NCBI GenBank assembly: GCA_965206145.1
Contig: CBDBIK010000009.1
Location: forward strand, 473,073-537,072
Reading direction: 5' to 3'
From: CBDBIK01 sp965206145
GTDB taxonomy: Bacteria; Pseudomonadota; Alphaproteobacteria; TMED109
DNA: 64,000 bases
This document shows, in pieces, positions 8,929-16,111 of this stretch (positions within the stretch are counted from its first letter, which is position 1; the number at the start of each line of letters is the position of its first letter). The position numbers and the translations under genes were made by a program. The notes below the pieces were generated by a model. The model did not search any database and had not been told where the DNA came from. It saw only the letters and a program-made list of their open reading frames with translations.

Positions 8929-9354
8929 TCAGGTCTGGATAAATTCCCGGAGCCGTTCGGTCTCCGCGAGAGCTTCATCGAGTCGGTACTTCACCAAATC
9001 TCCGATGCTGACGATGCCCATAAGCCGTCCATCCTGGACGACGGGCAGGTGGCGGATGCGGCGTTTGGTCATCATGCCGAGGCAGTTGACCACCGTGTCA
9101 TCAGGTGTGCAGGTTCTGGTCTTCGAAGACATCAACTTGCGGACCTTGCGCTCGGCGAGGCCATCTTCGTCTTTTCTCATCGCGTAAGCGATGTCTCGCT
9201 CGGAGATGATTCCGACGATTGTGCCGTTCTCAATTACCGGCAGTGCACCGATTTTCCGTTCGGCGAGTTCCTCCGCAGCCTCGCGGATGGTCTTTTCGGG
9301 GTCGATCGTAGTCACGCCACTTCCTTTTTCCTGCAAAATATTCCGGACATACAT
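8929..9354 (-). CDS. Stand-alone CBS-domain-pair protein
   Basis: 141 residues made almost entirely of two CBS motifs (TTIDPEKTIREAAEELAE to ISERDIAYAM, then RTCTPDDTVVNCLGMM to VSIGDLVKY). Such proteins bind adenine nucleotides and act as small regulators, and many annotated examples are IMPDH-like inosine binding modules. ATG 9354 is chosen because AAGGGAGAA lies just upstream and the domain starts there, although the frame stays open for another 107 codons. It is first in the operon with cystathionine beta-synthase, which has its own CBS pair, so nucleotide sensing in sulfur metabolism is possible but unproven. The 172-base gap to the divergent dehalogenase gene should hold the promoters. 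Confidence 0.85.
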   Translation of the reverse strand: MYVRNILQEKGSGVTTIDPEKTIREAAEELAERKIGALPVIENGTIVGIISERDIAYAMRKDEDGLAERKVRKLMSSKTRTCTPDDTVVNCLGMMTKRRIRHLPVVQDGRLMGIVSIGDLVKYRLDEALAETERLREFIQT

Positions 9355-9526
9355 CTTCTTTTCTCCCTTCTTGGCCGGCCCGCCTGCGACGGTTTGGCTA
9401 CACTTAAGCGTAACGATATGGAAGGAAAATCGAGAATCGAACGGAATTTCGATCTGATTCCTTTTGGAATCTGTAGGCTGGGCCGGCAGCGCTTCTGTTG
9501 CAGTTTCAAGGTGAAGGAGAGGCTCC

Positions 9527-10222
9527 ATGGCGTGGAAGCCTAATGTTGTGAAAGCGTGTGTTTTCGACATGTTCGGGACGCTGTTTGATGTGCATTCGTC
9601 CGTGGCCGCCTGCCGTGACGCGTTTGGCCCGGAAGGAGATGCGTTCAGCCTTGCGTGGCGGGCAAAACAGCTCAATTACAGTTGGCTTCGCGCCTTGATG
9701 GGCCGCTACGTCCCGTTCTGGAACCTGACGTGCGATGCCCTTGATGCGACGCTTGCAGCCTATGGGCGTGCAGATGATTCCGCGCTGCGCCAGCGCTTGC
9801 TCGATGCCTACCGCGTGATCAAGGCCTATCCGGATGCAGGCCCAGCACTTGAGGCGCTCCGGGAGGGTGGGGTGCGCACCGCGATTCTCACCAATGGAAG
9901 CCGTGACATGGTGGAGAGTGCCCTGGACGCATCGGGATTGGGAGTCTTTTTCGACGAGGTGATGAGCGTCGAGGCGGTCGAGACTTTCAAGCCTGATCCG
10001 AGGGTCTATCGGATGGCGGCCGAGAAGCTGGGAGAAGAGGCGTCCGCCCTGGTTCTTGTTTCGGCGCATCCGTGGGATCTCGCTGGAGCCAGGAGCTTCG
10101 GCTTCCAAGGAATCCACGTGGACCGAGCGGGTTCAGGCAATCTGGAGCGGGTAGGGTTCGGACCCAGCACGACCATCCGTGGGCTCGATGATCTTCCCGG
10201 ACTGCTTGTGACCTCGCGCTGA
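9527..10222 (+). CDS. HAD-superfamily haloacid dehalogenase, type II
   Basis: 231 residues. The nucleophile is D14 in VFDMFGTLFDV. The type II haloacid dehalogenase signature is clear: RAKQLNYSWLRALMGRY in the cap, LTNGS (motif II), FKPDPRVY (motif III lysine) and SAHPWDLAGA (motif IV region). The enzyme hydrolyses L-2-haloacids to D-2-hydroxyacids; many chromosomal copies act on other small phosphorylated or halogenated acids, so the substrate is uncertain. AAGGAGAGG precedes the ATG. Transcribed alone, divergent from the CBS-pair gene. Confidence 0.9.
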   Translation: MAWKPNVVKACVFDMFGTLFDVHSSVAACRDAFGPEGDAFSLAWRAKQLNYSWLRALMGRYVPFWNLTCDALDATLAAYGRADDSALRQRLLDAYRVIKAYPDAGPALEALREGGVRTAILTNGSRDMVESALDASGLGVFFDEVMSVEAVETFKPDPRVYRMAAEKLGEEASALVLVSAHPWDLAGARSFGFQGIHVDRAGSGNLERVGFGPSTTIRGLDDLPGLLVTSR

Positions 10223-10343
10223 GTCGATCGCGTTATTCCGATCTTGCAGTGTTTATTGATTCAGAAACGGGCAAACACGTGTTCAGTTGCCTAAGGTTTC
10301 TGGTATTCGAGTTTCGTTGTTAGCGTTTGCTGAATTTTCACAG

Positions 10344-11183
10344 TTACTTCGAGCCGGCAGTCTCCTTCCATGCCTTCTCCGTGAAGGGCTGGTAGAAGAC
10401 GGGATTCCGGCAGGCGCGGCAGACAGCGTACCGGTTGCGTTTTTGCGCCTTGCGTTTCCATTGGCACTGCAAGCATGAGACGACGTAACGAGGCGGAGCA
10501 AACCGCACTCGGTGGCATCTGCGACCTGAGCATCCGATCGATAGTGCCGCCGCTCTCCACACTTGGTCATGACCGTGGTTTGATCCGACGAGTGCGTGCG
10601 CGATTTCGTGTAGGACCGTGTCCTGCACTTCGTGCTCAGGAGCTCGGAGTACGAACAGGTGCGAGAGGCTGATCGTTTTCGTACCGTGGTTGCAGCATCC
10701 TGCTCGAACGTAGGCATCGTCGAACTGGAAACTCCAATTGGAGAGGCCGTGGTGCTCCATTAGGCGTTCGGCCTCGGAAGAGACGTCCTTGAGGCGGGTG
10801 GCACTAGCGTTGTTCTCGTCTTCTCCACCATCGAGTATCTCGTAGGGGACGCGAACCTCTTTGCCATTGTCGCAGGCTACGCAAGCGCGCTTGGGGCCGA
10901 GAGTGGTGACAGTTGCATGTTGAGTTTTTGAACGATGCTTGAAGGAGACTCTTTGGCCGGGATGGAACCTCGCTTTGAGGGTGGCAGAGCGGGTGTTCAC
11001 GCGGCGACGTTGGCCACCTTCCCAGGGTGAGAGGGCGGTCCAGGGAACTTGGTACTCGGATCCGTCTGCGGTCACGACGATCGCCGTGCGGGTGGATTTA
11101 CGGGCTACGTGCCCGGGTATGGAATGGCCTTGGTGAGAGAAGATGACAGGAGCATGGAGAGATACGTTTGCGGGTTGTGCCAT
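10344..11183 (-). CDS. SprT-family zinc metallopeptidase with two N-terminal barrel-like repeats
   Basis: 279 residues. The C-terminal half is a SprT-like protease: HEIAH at 192-196, a third zinc ligand in NHGHDQVW (H205), and a terminal zinc ribbon with cysteine pairs at 237/240 and 255/258. The N-terminal half holds two similar 45-residue modules, roughly 12-52 and 70-118. Each has an F-x-x-G-x-x-[IV] opening, a central [AT]-x-V strand, a D/N-G-[SK]-E turn and a closing VP-x-x-[IA]-L, suggesting small SH3/Tudor-like barrels. SprT/SPRTN relatives cleave DNA-protein crosslinks in eukaryotes; the bacterial role is undefined. The barrels might contact nucleic acid, which is inference. Stands alone. 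Confidence 0.8.
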   Translation of the reverse strand: MAQPANVSLHAPVIFSHQGHSIPGHVARKSTRTAIVVTADGSEYQVPWTALSPWEGGQRRRVNTRSATLKARFHPGQRVSFKHRSKTQHATVTTLGPKRACVACDNGKEVRVPYEILDGGEDENNASATRLKDVSSEAERLMEHHGLSNWSFQFDDAYVRAGCCNHGTKTISLSHLFVLRAPEHEVQDTVLHEIAHALVGSNHGHDQVWRAAALSIGCSGRRCHRVRFAPPRYVVSCLQCQWKRKAQKRNRYAVCRACRNPVFYQPFTEKAWKETAGSK

Positions 11184-11592
11184 ATCGGGTTTCCTTATTG
11201 AGGTTTTTGAGTTGTTTCGGCTTGTTCAATCGAGGTCAGGCTTTTCGTGAAAAGAGATTTTTCTGGATTGGCATTACCATGAGGAATGTTGTCGACCTGA
11301 ATGATATACCACGTTCGTTCTTGCGCAGTCAACTCACTCCTGAGGGCTCCTTCGTTATGTTTAGCCGCGCGGGCAAATTTCCAATTATTTTTCTTGATTG
11401 GATCCGGTTCGGAAGAAAGCGTAAAGTGTTTGATTCCCCAGATCTCAACCCGCTTTTTCCTACTCAGAGTCAACTCTTCCCGGTATCCAATTGTTTTTGG
11501 TTTCCCATAAACACATTGGGAACGCTTTCCTTGGAAGTGAGAACCATTGGGCTCTCTGATTTTCACCGGAGCCCTCCCGGTTTCGTTTGTGG
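11184..11592. other. Non-coding stretch between the sprT-like gene and soxA
   Basis: AT-richer, with open frames on both strands that show no recognisable protein character. A loose hairpin (GGGCTC/GAGCCC) at about 11549-11574 lies just downstream of soxA on the minus strand but is not followed by a T run, so it is at best a weak terminator. This is where soxB would often be expected after soxA; it is absent and I see no debris of it. Confidence 0.5.
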
Positions 11593-12387
11593 TTAGCGCC
11601 TGACAGCCGGTGCTTCCACGGGGATTCCCGTCCCCCGCCACCCGACGTAGAGCTGGAGCGCATTGTAGTCGTCGCTCCCGATCGGAAGAGGCTCCGCCCG
11701 AGCTTGCTCGTTGCAGAATTGGAAGCGACGATGCACTGAAGCAAGCTTCCCCCATCGCAGAAGGTACGTAGGAAATCCGTTGATCTGCCCTTGGCTGATG
11801 TGTTCGGCCCGCAGGTAATTTCCCACCTGCTGATCGTGGCACTGGGTGCACGCAAGGCTCATCTGCCCGACCCGTTCGTGATAGAGATCTTTCCCTCGCT
11901 CAAACCAGGGTGCTGCATCCCCATCGATTCGGACGGAAAGCAGGAGACCTGTCGACTGGCGGGTGACGTAAGCTGACATCGAAAGAAGTGCTTCGCTTTC
12001 TTGCTCGTAGGGTATGACTTTCATGTTGCGCACCCGGCAGAGGTTGATCTTCTGCTCGAGATTGACGAGCGATTTGCTCGAAGGATCGATCTTCGGGAAA
12101 GCTGTTGCCACCCCACGCATGGATTCGGTCGCATCACCGTGACAAGTCGCGCACGAACGCTCCTGTGCCCCCTCGATCTTGCTCCAGGCCTCTTCGCCTG
12201 CTTCGACCCACAAGAGCCCCGGATTGGCGAAATCGTCATCTTGGATTGCGCGGGTCTCAGGGCGTGCGAAGAAATAGCCTGAGCGGGCTTCATCGAAAGG
12301 GGAAAGGGGTTCTTCTGCCGCTGCTGGACCAGAGAAGGTGATTGCAGCGAACGTCAGCACCAGTGCGGCGCGAACGGCCGTTCTCAC
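11593..12387 (-). CDS. soxA: Sulfur-oxidation diheme cytochrome SoxA
   Basis: 264 residues with a signal peptide ending at AAA-EE (about 24). Two haem sites, CATCH (79-83) and CTQCH (180-184), make this the diheme type. The C-terminal RFQFCNEQARAEP carries the conserved active-site cysteine (C225) that ligates haem and becomes persulfidated. With SoxX it forms the periplasmic SoxAX complex that attaches thiosulfate to the SoxY cysteine. The GTG start overlaps the soxZ stop (GTGA), so the genes are translationally coupled. It is last in the soxXYZA run; soxB, normally needed to release sulfate, is not in the window. Confidence 0.95.
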   Translation of the reverse strand: MRTAVRAALVLTFAAITFSGPAAAEEPLSPFDEARSGYFFARPETRAIQDDDFANPGLLWVEAGEEAWSKIEGAQERSCATCHGDATESMRGVATAFPKIDPSSKSLVNLEQKINLCRVRNMKVIPYEQESEALLSMSAYVTRQSTGLLLSVRIDGDAAPWFERGKDLYHERVGQMSLACTQCHDQQVGNYLRAEHISQGQINGFPTYLLRWGKLASVHRRFQFCNEQARAEPLPIGSDDYNALQLYVGWRGTGIPVEAPAVRR

Positions 12388-12773
12388 GCTCCCGCAAGCC
12401 TTTCCGTTGCGGTTTCCAGAGGTAGAACCTCGCGCCCATCCTCGTCGAGGACGGTGACGAACGCACTTTTGGTGGTTGATCTCAGGTAGTCATCGATCCA
12501 CTCGACCTCGACCACGCCCGAGGTATCGAGACGGAGTGGAAACGAAAGAAACGGGTTCTCCGAGACACCGGAATGCCATTGCGCCCGGAATGTTTCATGG
12601 CCGTTGAAGCGACAGATCACGGTCTGGATGATGAAACGCGGATAAATCACGCCAGTCTGTGTATCGCGTCGCACGCCGGGCTCCATCTGGTGCTTGGCGA
12701 GCGTCTTGATCGTGACGGTCTCGCCTTTTTGAGCGCGCTCGGGGACTTTCAGGCGGCGTTCACTGTCAGACAT
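12384..12773 (-). CDS. soxZ: Thiosulfate oxidation carrier subunit SoxZ
   Basis: 129 residues, somewhat longer than typical SoxZ. It has the expected features: GETVTIKTLAKHQMEPGVRRD and the immunoglobulin-like strands around GHETFRAQWHSGVSENPFLSF. SoxZ has no signal peptide; it is exported as a heterodimer with Tat-targeted SoxY and forms the carrier that holds sulfur intermediates. AGGGGGCGGA sits at good spacing before the ATG, 9 bases after soxY. It overlaps soxA downstream by 4 bases. Confidence 0.93.
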   Translation of the reverse strand: MSDSERRLKVPERAQKGETVTIKTLAKHQMEPGVRRDTQTGVIYPRFIIQTVICRFNGHETFRAQWHSGVSENPFLSFPLRLDTSGVVEVEWIDDYLRSTTKSAFVTVLDEDGREVLPLETATERLAGA

Positions 12774-12782
12774 TTCCGCCCC

Positions 12783-13307
12783 CTAGGAGCACGCACCCAA
12801 GGTGACGTCGACCATGCGGGATGCAAACCCTAGCCGCCCATCGACCATGTCGGCCACCACAATCAAATCAGAGGTCTGGCGCATGCGGCAGCGCATGGCG
12901 ATCTCGACTCGGCCCGATTGCTCGGTAAAGAAGTATTTCGCCACCTCGGGGAACGGGTTGCCCATGGCGAGGACGTGAACGGCCCGAGGAATATCGTCGC
13001 CTCGCATCGAGCAGTGCACCCGAAAGGTGATCGGTACCACGTTTCCGTTCTCGGCGATTTCGGGAGCGTCGAGCTCGGCTAGCCCTTCCTCCGGGATGCG
13101 TTTCCGGATGAGGTTGCGGAGAATCCGTTTCGCCTCTTCGGGATCGGGATCGACACGGAAGGTCTGCCGGAAGCTCTGGAAACGATCTCGGTAGGGATTT
13201 CCTTCGCGATCGTCCTCGGCGCGCACAGACCCTGTAGCGCCGACGAGAGCCGCTGCACCCGCAACCGTCAGCAGTTCACGCCTTGTCTTTCCCTCTCGAT
13301 CCTTCAT
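12783..13307 (-). CDS. soxY: Thiosulfate oxidation carrier SoxY with atypical C-terminal arm
   Basis: A Tat signal (KTRRELLTVAGAAALVG) starts at the ATG at 13307; the frame extends 24 codons upstream, but that version buries the twin-arginine motif. The SoxY fold is recognisable (ITFRVHCSMRGDDIPRAVHV, SGRVEIAMRCRMRQTSD). The striking point is the end: SoxY normally finishes with a flexible Gly-Gly-Cys-Gly-Gly arm whose cysteine carries the sulfur chain. Here the protein stops at VTLGACS, so the cysteine is penultimate and followed by serine. The cysteine itself is kept, so carrier function may persist with altered geometry. Second gene of the sox run. Confidence 0.9.
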   Translation of the reverse strand: MKDREGKTRRELLTVAGAAALVGATGSVRAEDDREGNPYRDRFQSFRQTFRVDPDPEEAKRILRNLIRKRIPEEGLAELDAPEIAENGNVVPITFRVHCSMRGDDIPRAVHVLAMGNPFPEVAKYFFTEQSGRVEIAMRCRMRQTSDLIVVADMVDGRLGFASRMVDVTLGACS

Positions 13308-13398
13308 AAAGGCTCGCCGCAGGCCCTCCGGGTGGGCTGTATCACACTCGACATATAGGGTAGCGACCATACAGTGCATTGAGGACTGGGCGCGTGCA

Positions 13399-13890
13399 TC
13401 ACTTCCGGAGCGTCTTCAGATACGCGATCACGTCTTCGATCGTCTGTGCGTCAAGGATCGGCCGATTCCGGTGCTTCGTGGCCACCCGCTTGAGCCCATC
13501 CACTCGGTGGAACGCCGGCATCACGGTGTCCGGATTAAGGACCTGGGGTGCCACCAAACGGAGACGAAGCTGTGCCTCGCTGTACCGATCGCCAACCCCG
13601 TCGAGTGCAGGACCCAAATTCCCATGAAATTGTTCCTCCGGAATCGGGGCGTGATGACAGGCAAGGCAATTGCCTTCGCGTCCCGCTACGATGGCACGCC
13701 CTCGGACGGGATCGCCTTCCAGACCACCGAGAGGCTCCGGGATTCCATCTCCTTTCTTTGAGTATTCAACAACTCTATATGGTTGGCCGACGGCGTCCTC
13801 CGGCATGAGGAACGCTAGGGAAATGAGGAATGTCATACCCCCTGCCATGAGGCGAATCGCTATCGCTTTCTCTGCAGGTGCTTTTGCCAT
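13399..13890 (-). CDS. soxX: Sulfur-oxidation monohaem cytochrome SoxX
   Basis: 163 residues with an N-terminal signal sequence, one haem site CLACH (75-79) and a downstream methionine in NPDTVMPAFHR as likely axial ligand. Partner of SoxA in the thiosulfate-loading SoxAX complex. First gene of the minus-strand soxXYZA run. The chosen ATG lies 44 bases inside the divergent cytochrome gene on the + strand; an internal ATG at 13848 is an alternative and abuts that gene's ATG. Either way there is no free intergenic space for conventional divergent promoters. Confidence 0.9.
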   Translation of the reverse strand: MAKAPAEKAIAIRLMAGGMTFLISLAFLMPEDAVGQPYRVVEYSKKGDGIPEPLGGLEGDPVRGRAIVAGREGNCLACHHAPIPEEQFHGNLGPALDGVGDRYSEAQLRLRLVAPQVLNPDTVMPAFHRVDGLKRVATKHRNRPILDAQTIEDVIAYLKTLRK

Positions 13891-14443
13891 TCTGCTGGCA
13901 CTTCTCTCTGTCCGCCCTGCCGTCGCCCAGGACCCTGATGACGCTGCGCACCTTGCGGCCCCTTGCGCAGGTTGTCACGGCACCGGAGGCCGTGCGCCCG
14001 GAAACACGATTCCTCGCCTCGCCGGGTTACGGGAAAACTACATCGTCAGGAGCATGGAGGACTATCGCTCCAATGCCCGCCCGAATGAAGAGATGGCCAG
14101 GATTTCTCGTGGCTTCGACGACGAAGCGATCGCAGCTCTTGCCCGGTACTTTGCAAACCAGGATTGGACGCCGACGGGGATGCCGTCGGACGAAGCCCTT
14201 GCCCGCGAAGGTCTGCAGACGGCACGGAACCGCTGTGCTTCTTGCCACGGCTCGAGGGGCAGTGGTGGAGTGAGCGGGCCCCGACTTGCGGGGCAACCCG
14301 TGGCCTACCTGATCTCTGCATCCACCGCTTATCGGGACGGCGTGCGCACCGGCCAGGGCGCGCGTGCGAAGGTGTTCGCGATGAAAGGCCTGACAGACGA
14401 GCAAATCAGAGCCCTCAGTCACTTCTACTCCGGACAGAGGTGA
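13847..14443 (+). CDS. fccA: Diheme cytochrome subunit of flavocytochrome c sulfide dehydrogenase (FccA/SoxE-like)
   Basis: 198 residues: signal peptide (AFAILLALLSVRPAVAQ), then two c4-like haem domains with CAGCHGTGG (C40-H44) and CASCHGSRG (C130-H134). Together with the flavoprotein encoded 6 bases downstream it forms a periplasmic sulfide dehydrogenase that oxidises sulfide to sulfur and passes electrons to cytochrome c. In Paracoccus-type sox loci the same pair is called SoxE/SoxF. In-frame ATGs at 13805 and 13823 are possible alternatives, none with a strong ribosome-binding site. Transcribed divergently from soxX. Confidence 0.88.
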   Translation: MRRIAIAFSAGAFAILLALLSVRPAVAQDPDDAAHLAAPCAGCHGTGGRAPGNTIPRLAGLRENYIVRSMEDYRSNARPNEEMARISRGFDDEAIAALARYFANQDWTPTGMPSDEALAREGLQTARNRCASCHGSRGSGGVSGPRLAGQPVAYLISASTAYRDGVRTGQGARAKVFAMKGLTDEQIRALSHFYSGQR

Positions 14444-14449
14444 AACCCC

Positions 14450-15733
14450 ATGTCCCTTTCCACAGACATCACGCGACGCGGCGTTCTGGCGGGCTCAGGT
14501 GCGGCTCTGCTTGGAAGCGTCGCAGCCCGGGCACAGGAACTCCTGCCTTCGAACGGACCGAGGGTTTTGGTGGTCGGCGGCGGATGGGGAGGTACGTCAA
14601 CGGCGAAGTACATCCGTCTGCTCGATCCCAGGATTGAGGTCGTGCTTTTGGAACGAGAACCCGTCTTCCACTCCTGTCCCGTGAGCAATTGGGTGATTGG
14701 CCATATCCGCACAGTGGATGACATTACCCACTCCTATGACACGCTTAAGGAGCGGTACGGGATCAAGGTTATCCAGACTGAGGTTCTGGCGGTGGACCCG
14801 GGATCGAAGACCCTCTGCACTGCCGATGGAACGCTCTCATGGGATCGCTTGGTGCTGTCCCCTGGAATTGAGTTGGACCATTCAGGAATCGAGGGTTGGA
14901 GCGAAGAAGCGCAGGCCCGCTTTCCGTCCGCGTGGATCCCTGGTGAGGAGACGGCTCGGCTGCGTGGCATGCTTGCCGAAATGCCAGTGGGTGGCACGGT
15001 CGCAATTTCCGTGCCGCTAAGCCCGTACCGTTGTCCTCCGGGTCCGTACGAGCGGATCAGCCTGATCGCCTCGTACCTCAAACGCGAAAAGCCAGGATCA
15101 AGGATTGTAGTGTTGGACGCGAACTCGGGGATCGTCTCGAAGGGCAAGCTATTCCAGGCGGCTTGGGATGATTTCTATGACGGGATTATCGATTACCGTC
15201 CCGAAAGCCAGCTTGCGCAGGTCGATGCCAGCGCAGGCATCCTGTCGAGCGATTTCGACGACGTGCAGGCGGATGTGGGAAACGTCATCCCGCCGCAGCG
15301 TGCTCCCCGGCTCCTGCGGGAGGCGGGGTTGGTACCGGAAGGAAGCAACTGGGCACCTGTTGACCCGTTCGATTTTTCGTCCTCGCTCGCACCTGAAGTT
15401 CATATAATCGGTGACGCTACCGACCAGCTGACGGTAGGGAAACTGCCCAAGTCTGGATTTGTCGCCAATTCGATGGGGAAGGTCACCGCTTGGGCGATCG
15501 TAGCTCAGCTTTCGGGGCGCGAACCACCGATGCCGTCCTTAATCAACACCTGTTACAGCTTGGTCTCGCCCGAAGAGGGCATTTCCGTGGGCGCGGTGTA
15601 TGGGTATGACAAGGAAACTGGCAAGCTAGTCTCAAAAGAGGGGTCGACCGGAACCTCGAGCGCACGCTCGAAAGCGATCGCTGCGAATGCTTGGGATTGG
15701 GCGCAAGCGATCTGGTCCGACATGTTGACCTGA
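14450..15733 (+). CDS. fccB: Flavoprotein subunit of flavocytochrome c sulfide dehydrogenase (FccB/SoxF)
   Basis: 427 residues with a Tat signal (TRRGVLAGSGAALLG), FAD-binding GGGWGG at 43-48 and the FAD contact GDATDQ at 321-326. The redox disulfide expected in the family is represented by C195 in YRCPPGPYER and C368 in INTCYSLV; C76 in HSCPVSN is also conserved. The enzyme takes electrons from sulfide through the disulfide and FAD to the cytochrome subunit. Co-transcribed with fccA (6-base gap). Confidence 0.94.
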   Translation: MSLSTDITRRGVLAGSGAALLGSVAARAQELLPSNGPRVLVVGGGWGGTSTAKYIRLLDPRIEVVLLEREPVFHSCPVSNWVIGHIRTVDDITHSYDTLKERYGIKVIQTEVLAVDPGSKTLCTADGTLSWDRLVLSPGIELDHSGIEGWSEEAQARFPSAWIPGEETARLRGMLAEMPVGGTVAISVPLSPYRCPPGPYERISLIASYLKREKPGSRIVVLDANSGIVSKGKLFQAAWDDFYDGIIDYRPESQLAQVDASAGILSSDFDDVQADVGNVIPPQRAPRLLREAGLVPEGSNWAPVDPFDFSSSLAPEVHIIGDATDQLTVGKLPKSGFVANSMGKVTAWAIVAQLSGREPPMPSLINTCYSLVSPEEGISVGAVYGYDKETGKLVSKEGSTGTSSARSKAIAANAWDWAQAIWSDMLT

Positions 15734-15740
15734 TCTAGTC

Positions 15741-16022
15741 TCAAGAATCCGCGTCCGTTCTTTTCTTCTCGAGACGGCACGAATCCACCTCGCACAGGAT
15801 CCTTCCCCGGAGCACGGGAGATCCTTCCGCACACTCCATCAGGAAGACGATCTTCGTTCCTTCCTGTCCGAGCCTTTGAACATCAGGATCGACACATCCT
15901 TCTTCCTCGGCGACGGTCAAGGCAAGTGGGCTGTGCTCGACCATCGCCCGCGTGGGCACTCCCACGGCGACGGCGATGGCGACGACGATAAGGAAAGCGG
16001 TGAGCCGACTGCTGTGGTTCAA
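15741..16022 (-). CDS. Small exported cysteine-containing protein, unknown function
   Basis: No family recognised. From a TTG at 16022 preceded by GAGGAGA with a 6-base spacer, the frame encodes 93 residues: a hydrophobic segment (AFLIVVAIAVAVGV, residues 9-22) typical of a signal peptide or anchor, then a short domain with four cysteines (43, 64, 77, 82) and a charged tail. The four cysteines could form two disulfides in the periplasm. A longer version would start at a TTG overlapping the ychF stop by 4 bases, but then the hydrophobic segment is no longer N-terminal. It lies between ychF and the convergent fccB and could belong to the ychF transcript. Confidence 0.55.
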   Translation of the reverse strand: MNHSSRLTAFLIVVAIAVAVGVPTRAMVEHSPLALTVAEEEGCVDPDVQRLGQEGTKIVFLMECAEGSPVLRGRILCEVDSCRLEKKRTDADS

Positions 16023-16111
16023 ACGGATTCTCCTCGGCCTGAACGAGGTTCCGGCCTCGAGTCGAAGGATCGCTCCGGGTGAGGTTTCCGGCAATATCCT
16101 CACATGGGTGC

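Noticed and set aside
9355..9675. 107-codon N-terminal extension of the CBS-pair protein
   Set aside because: The extension is low-complexity and unconserved in appearance; ATG 9354 has a strong ribosome-binding site and coincides with the domain start.
11168..11596. 142-codon frame on the + strand between the SprT-like gene and soxA
   Set aside because: No recognisable motif, starts inside the sprT-like gene on the other strand, no ribosome-binding site, and composition looks like non-coding AT-richer DNA.
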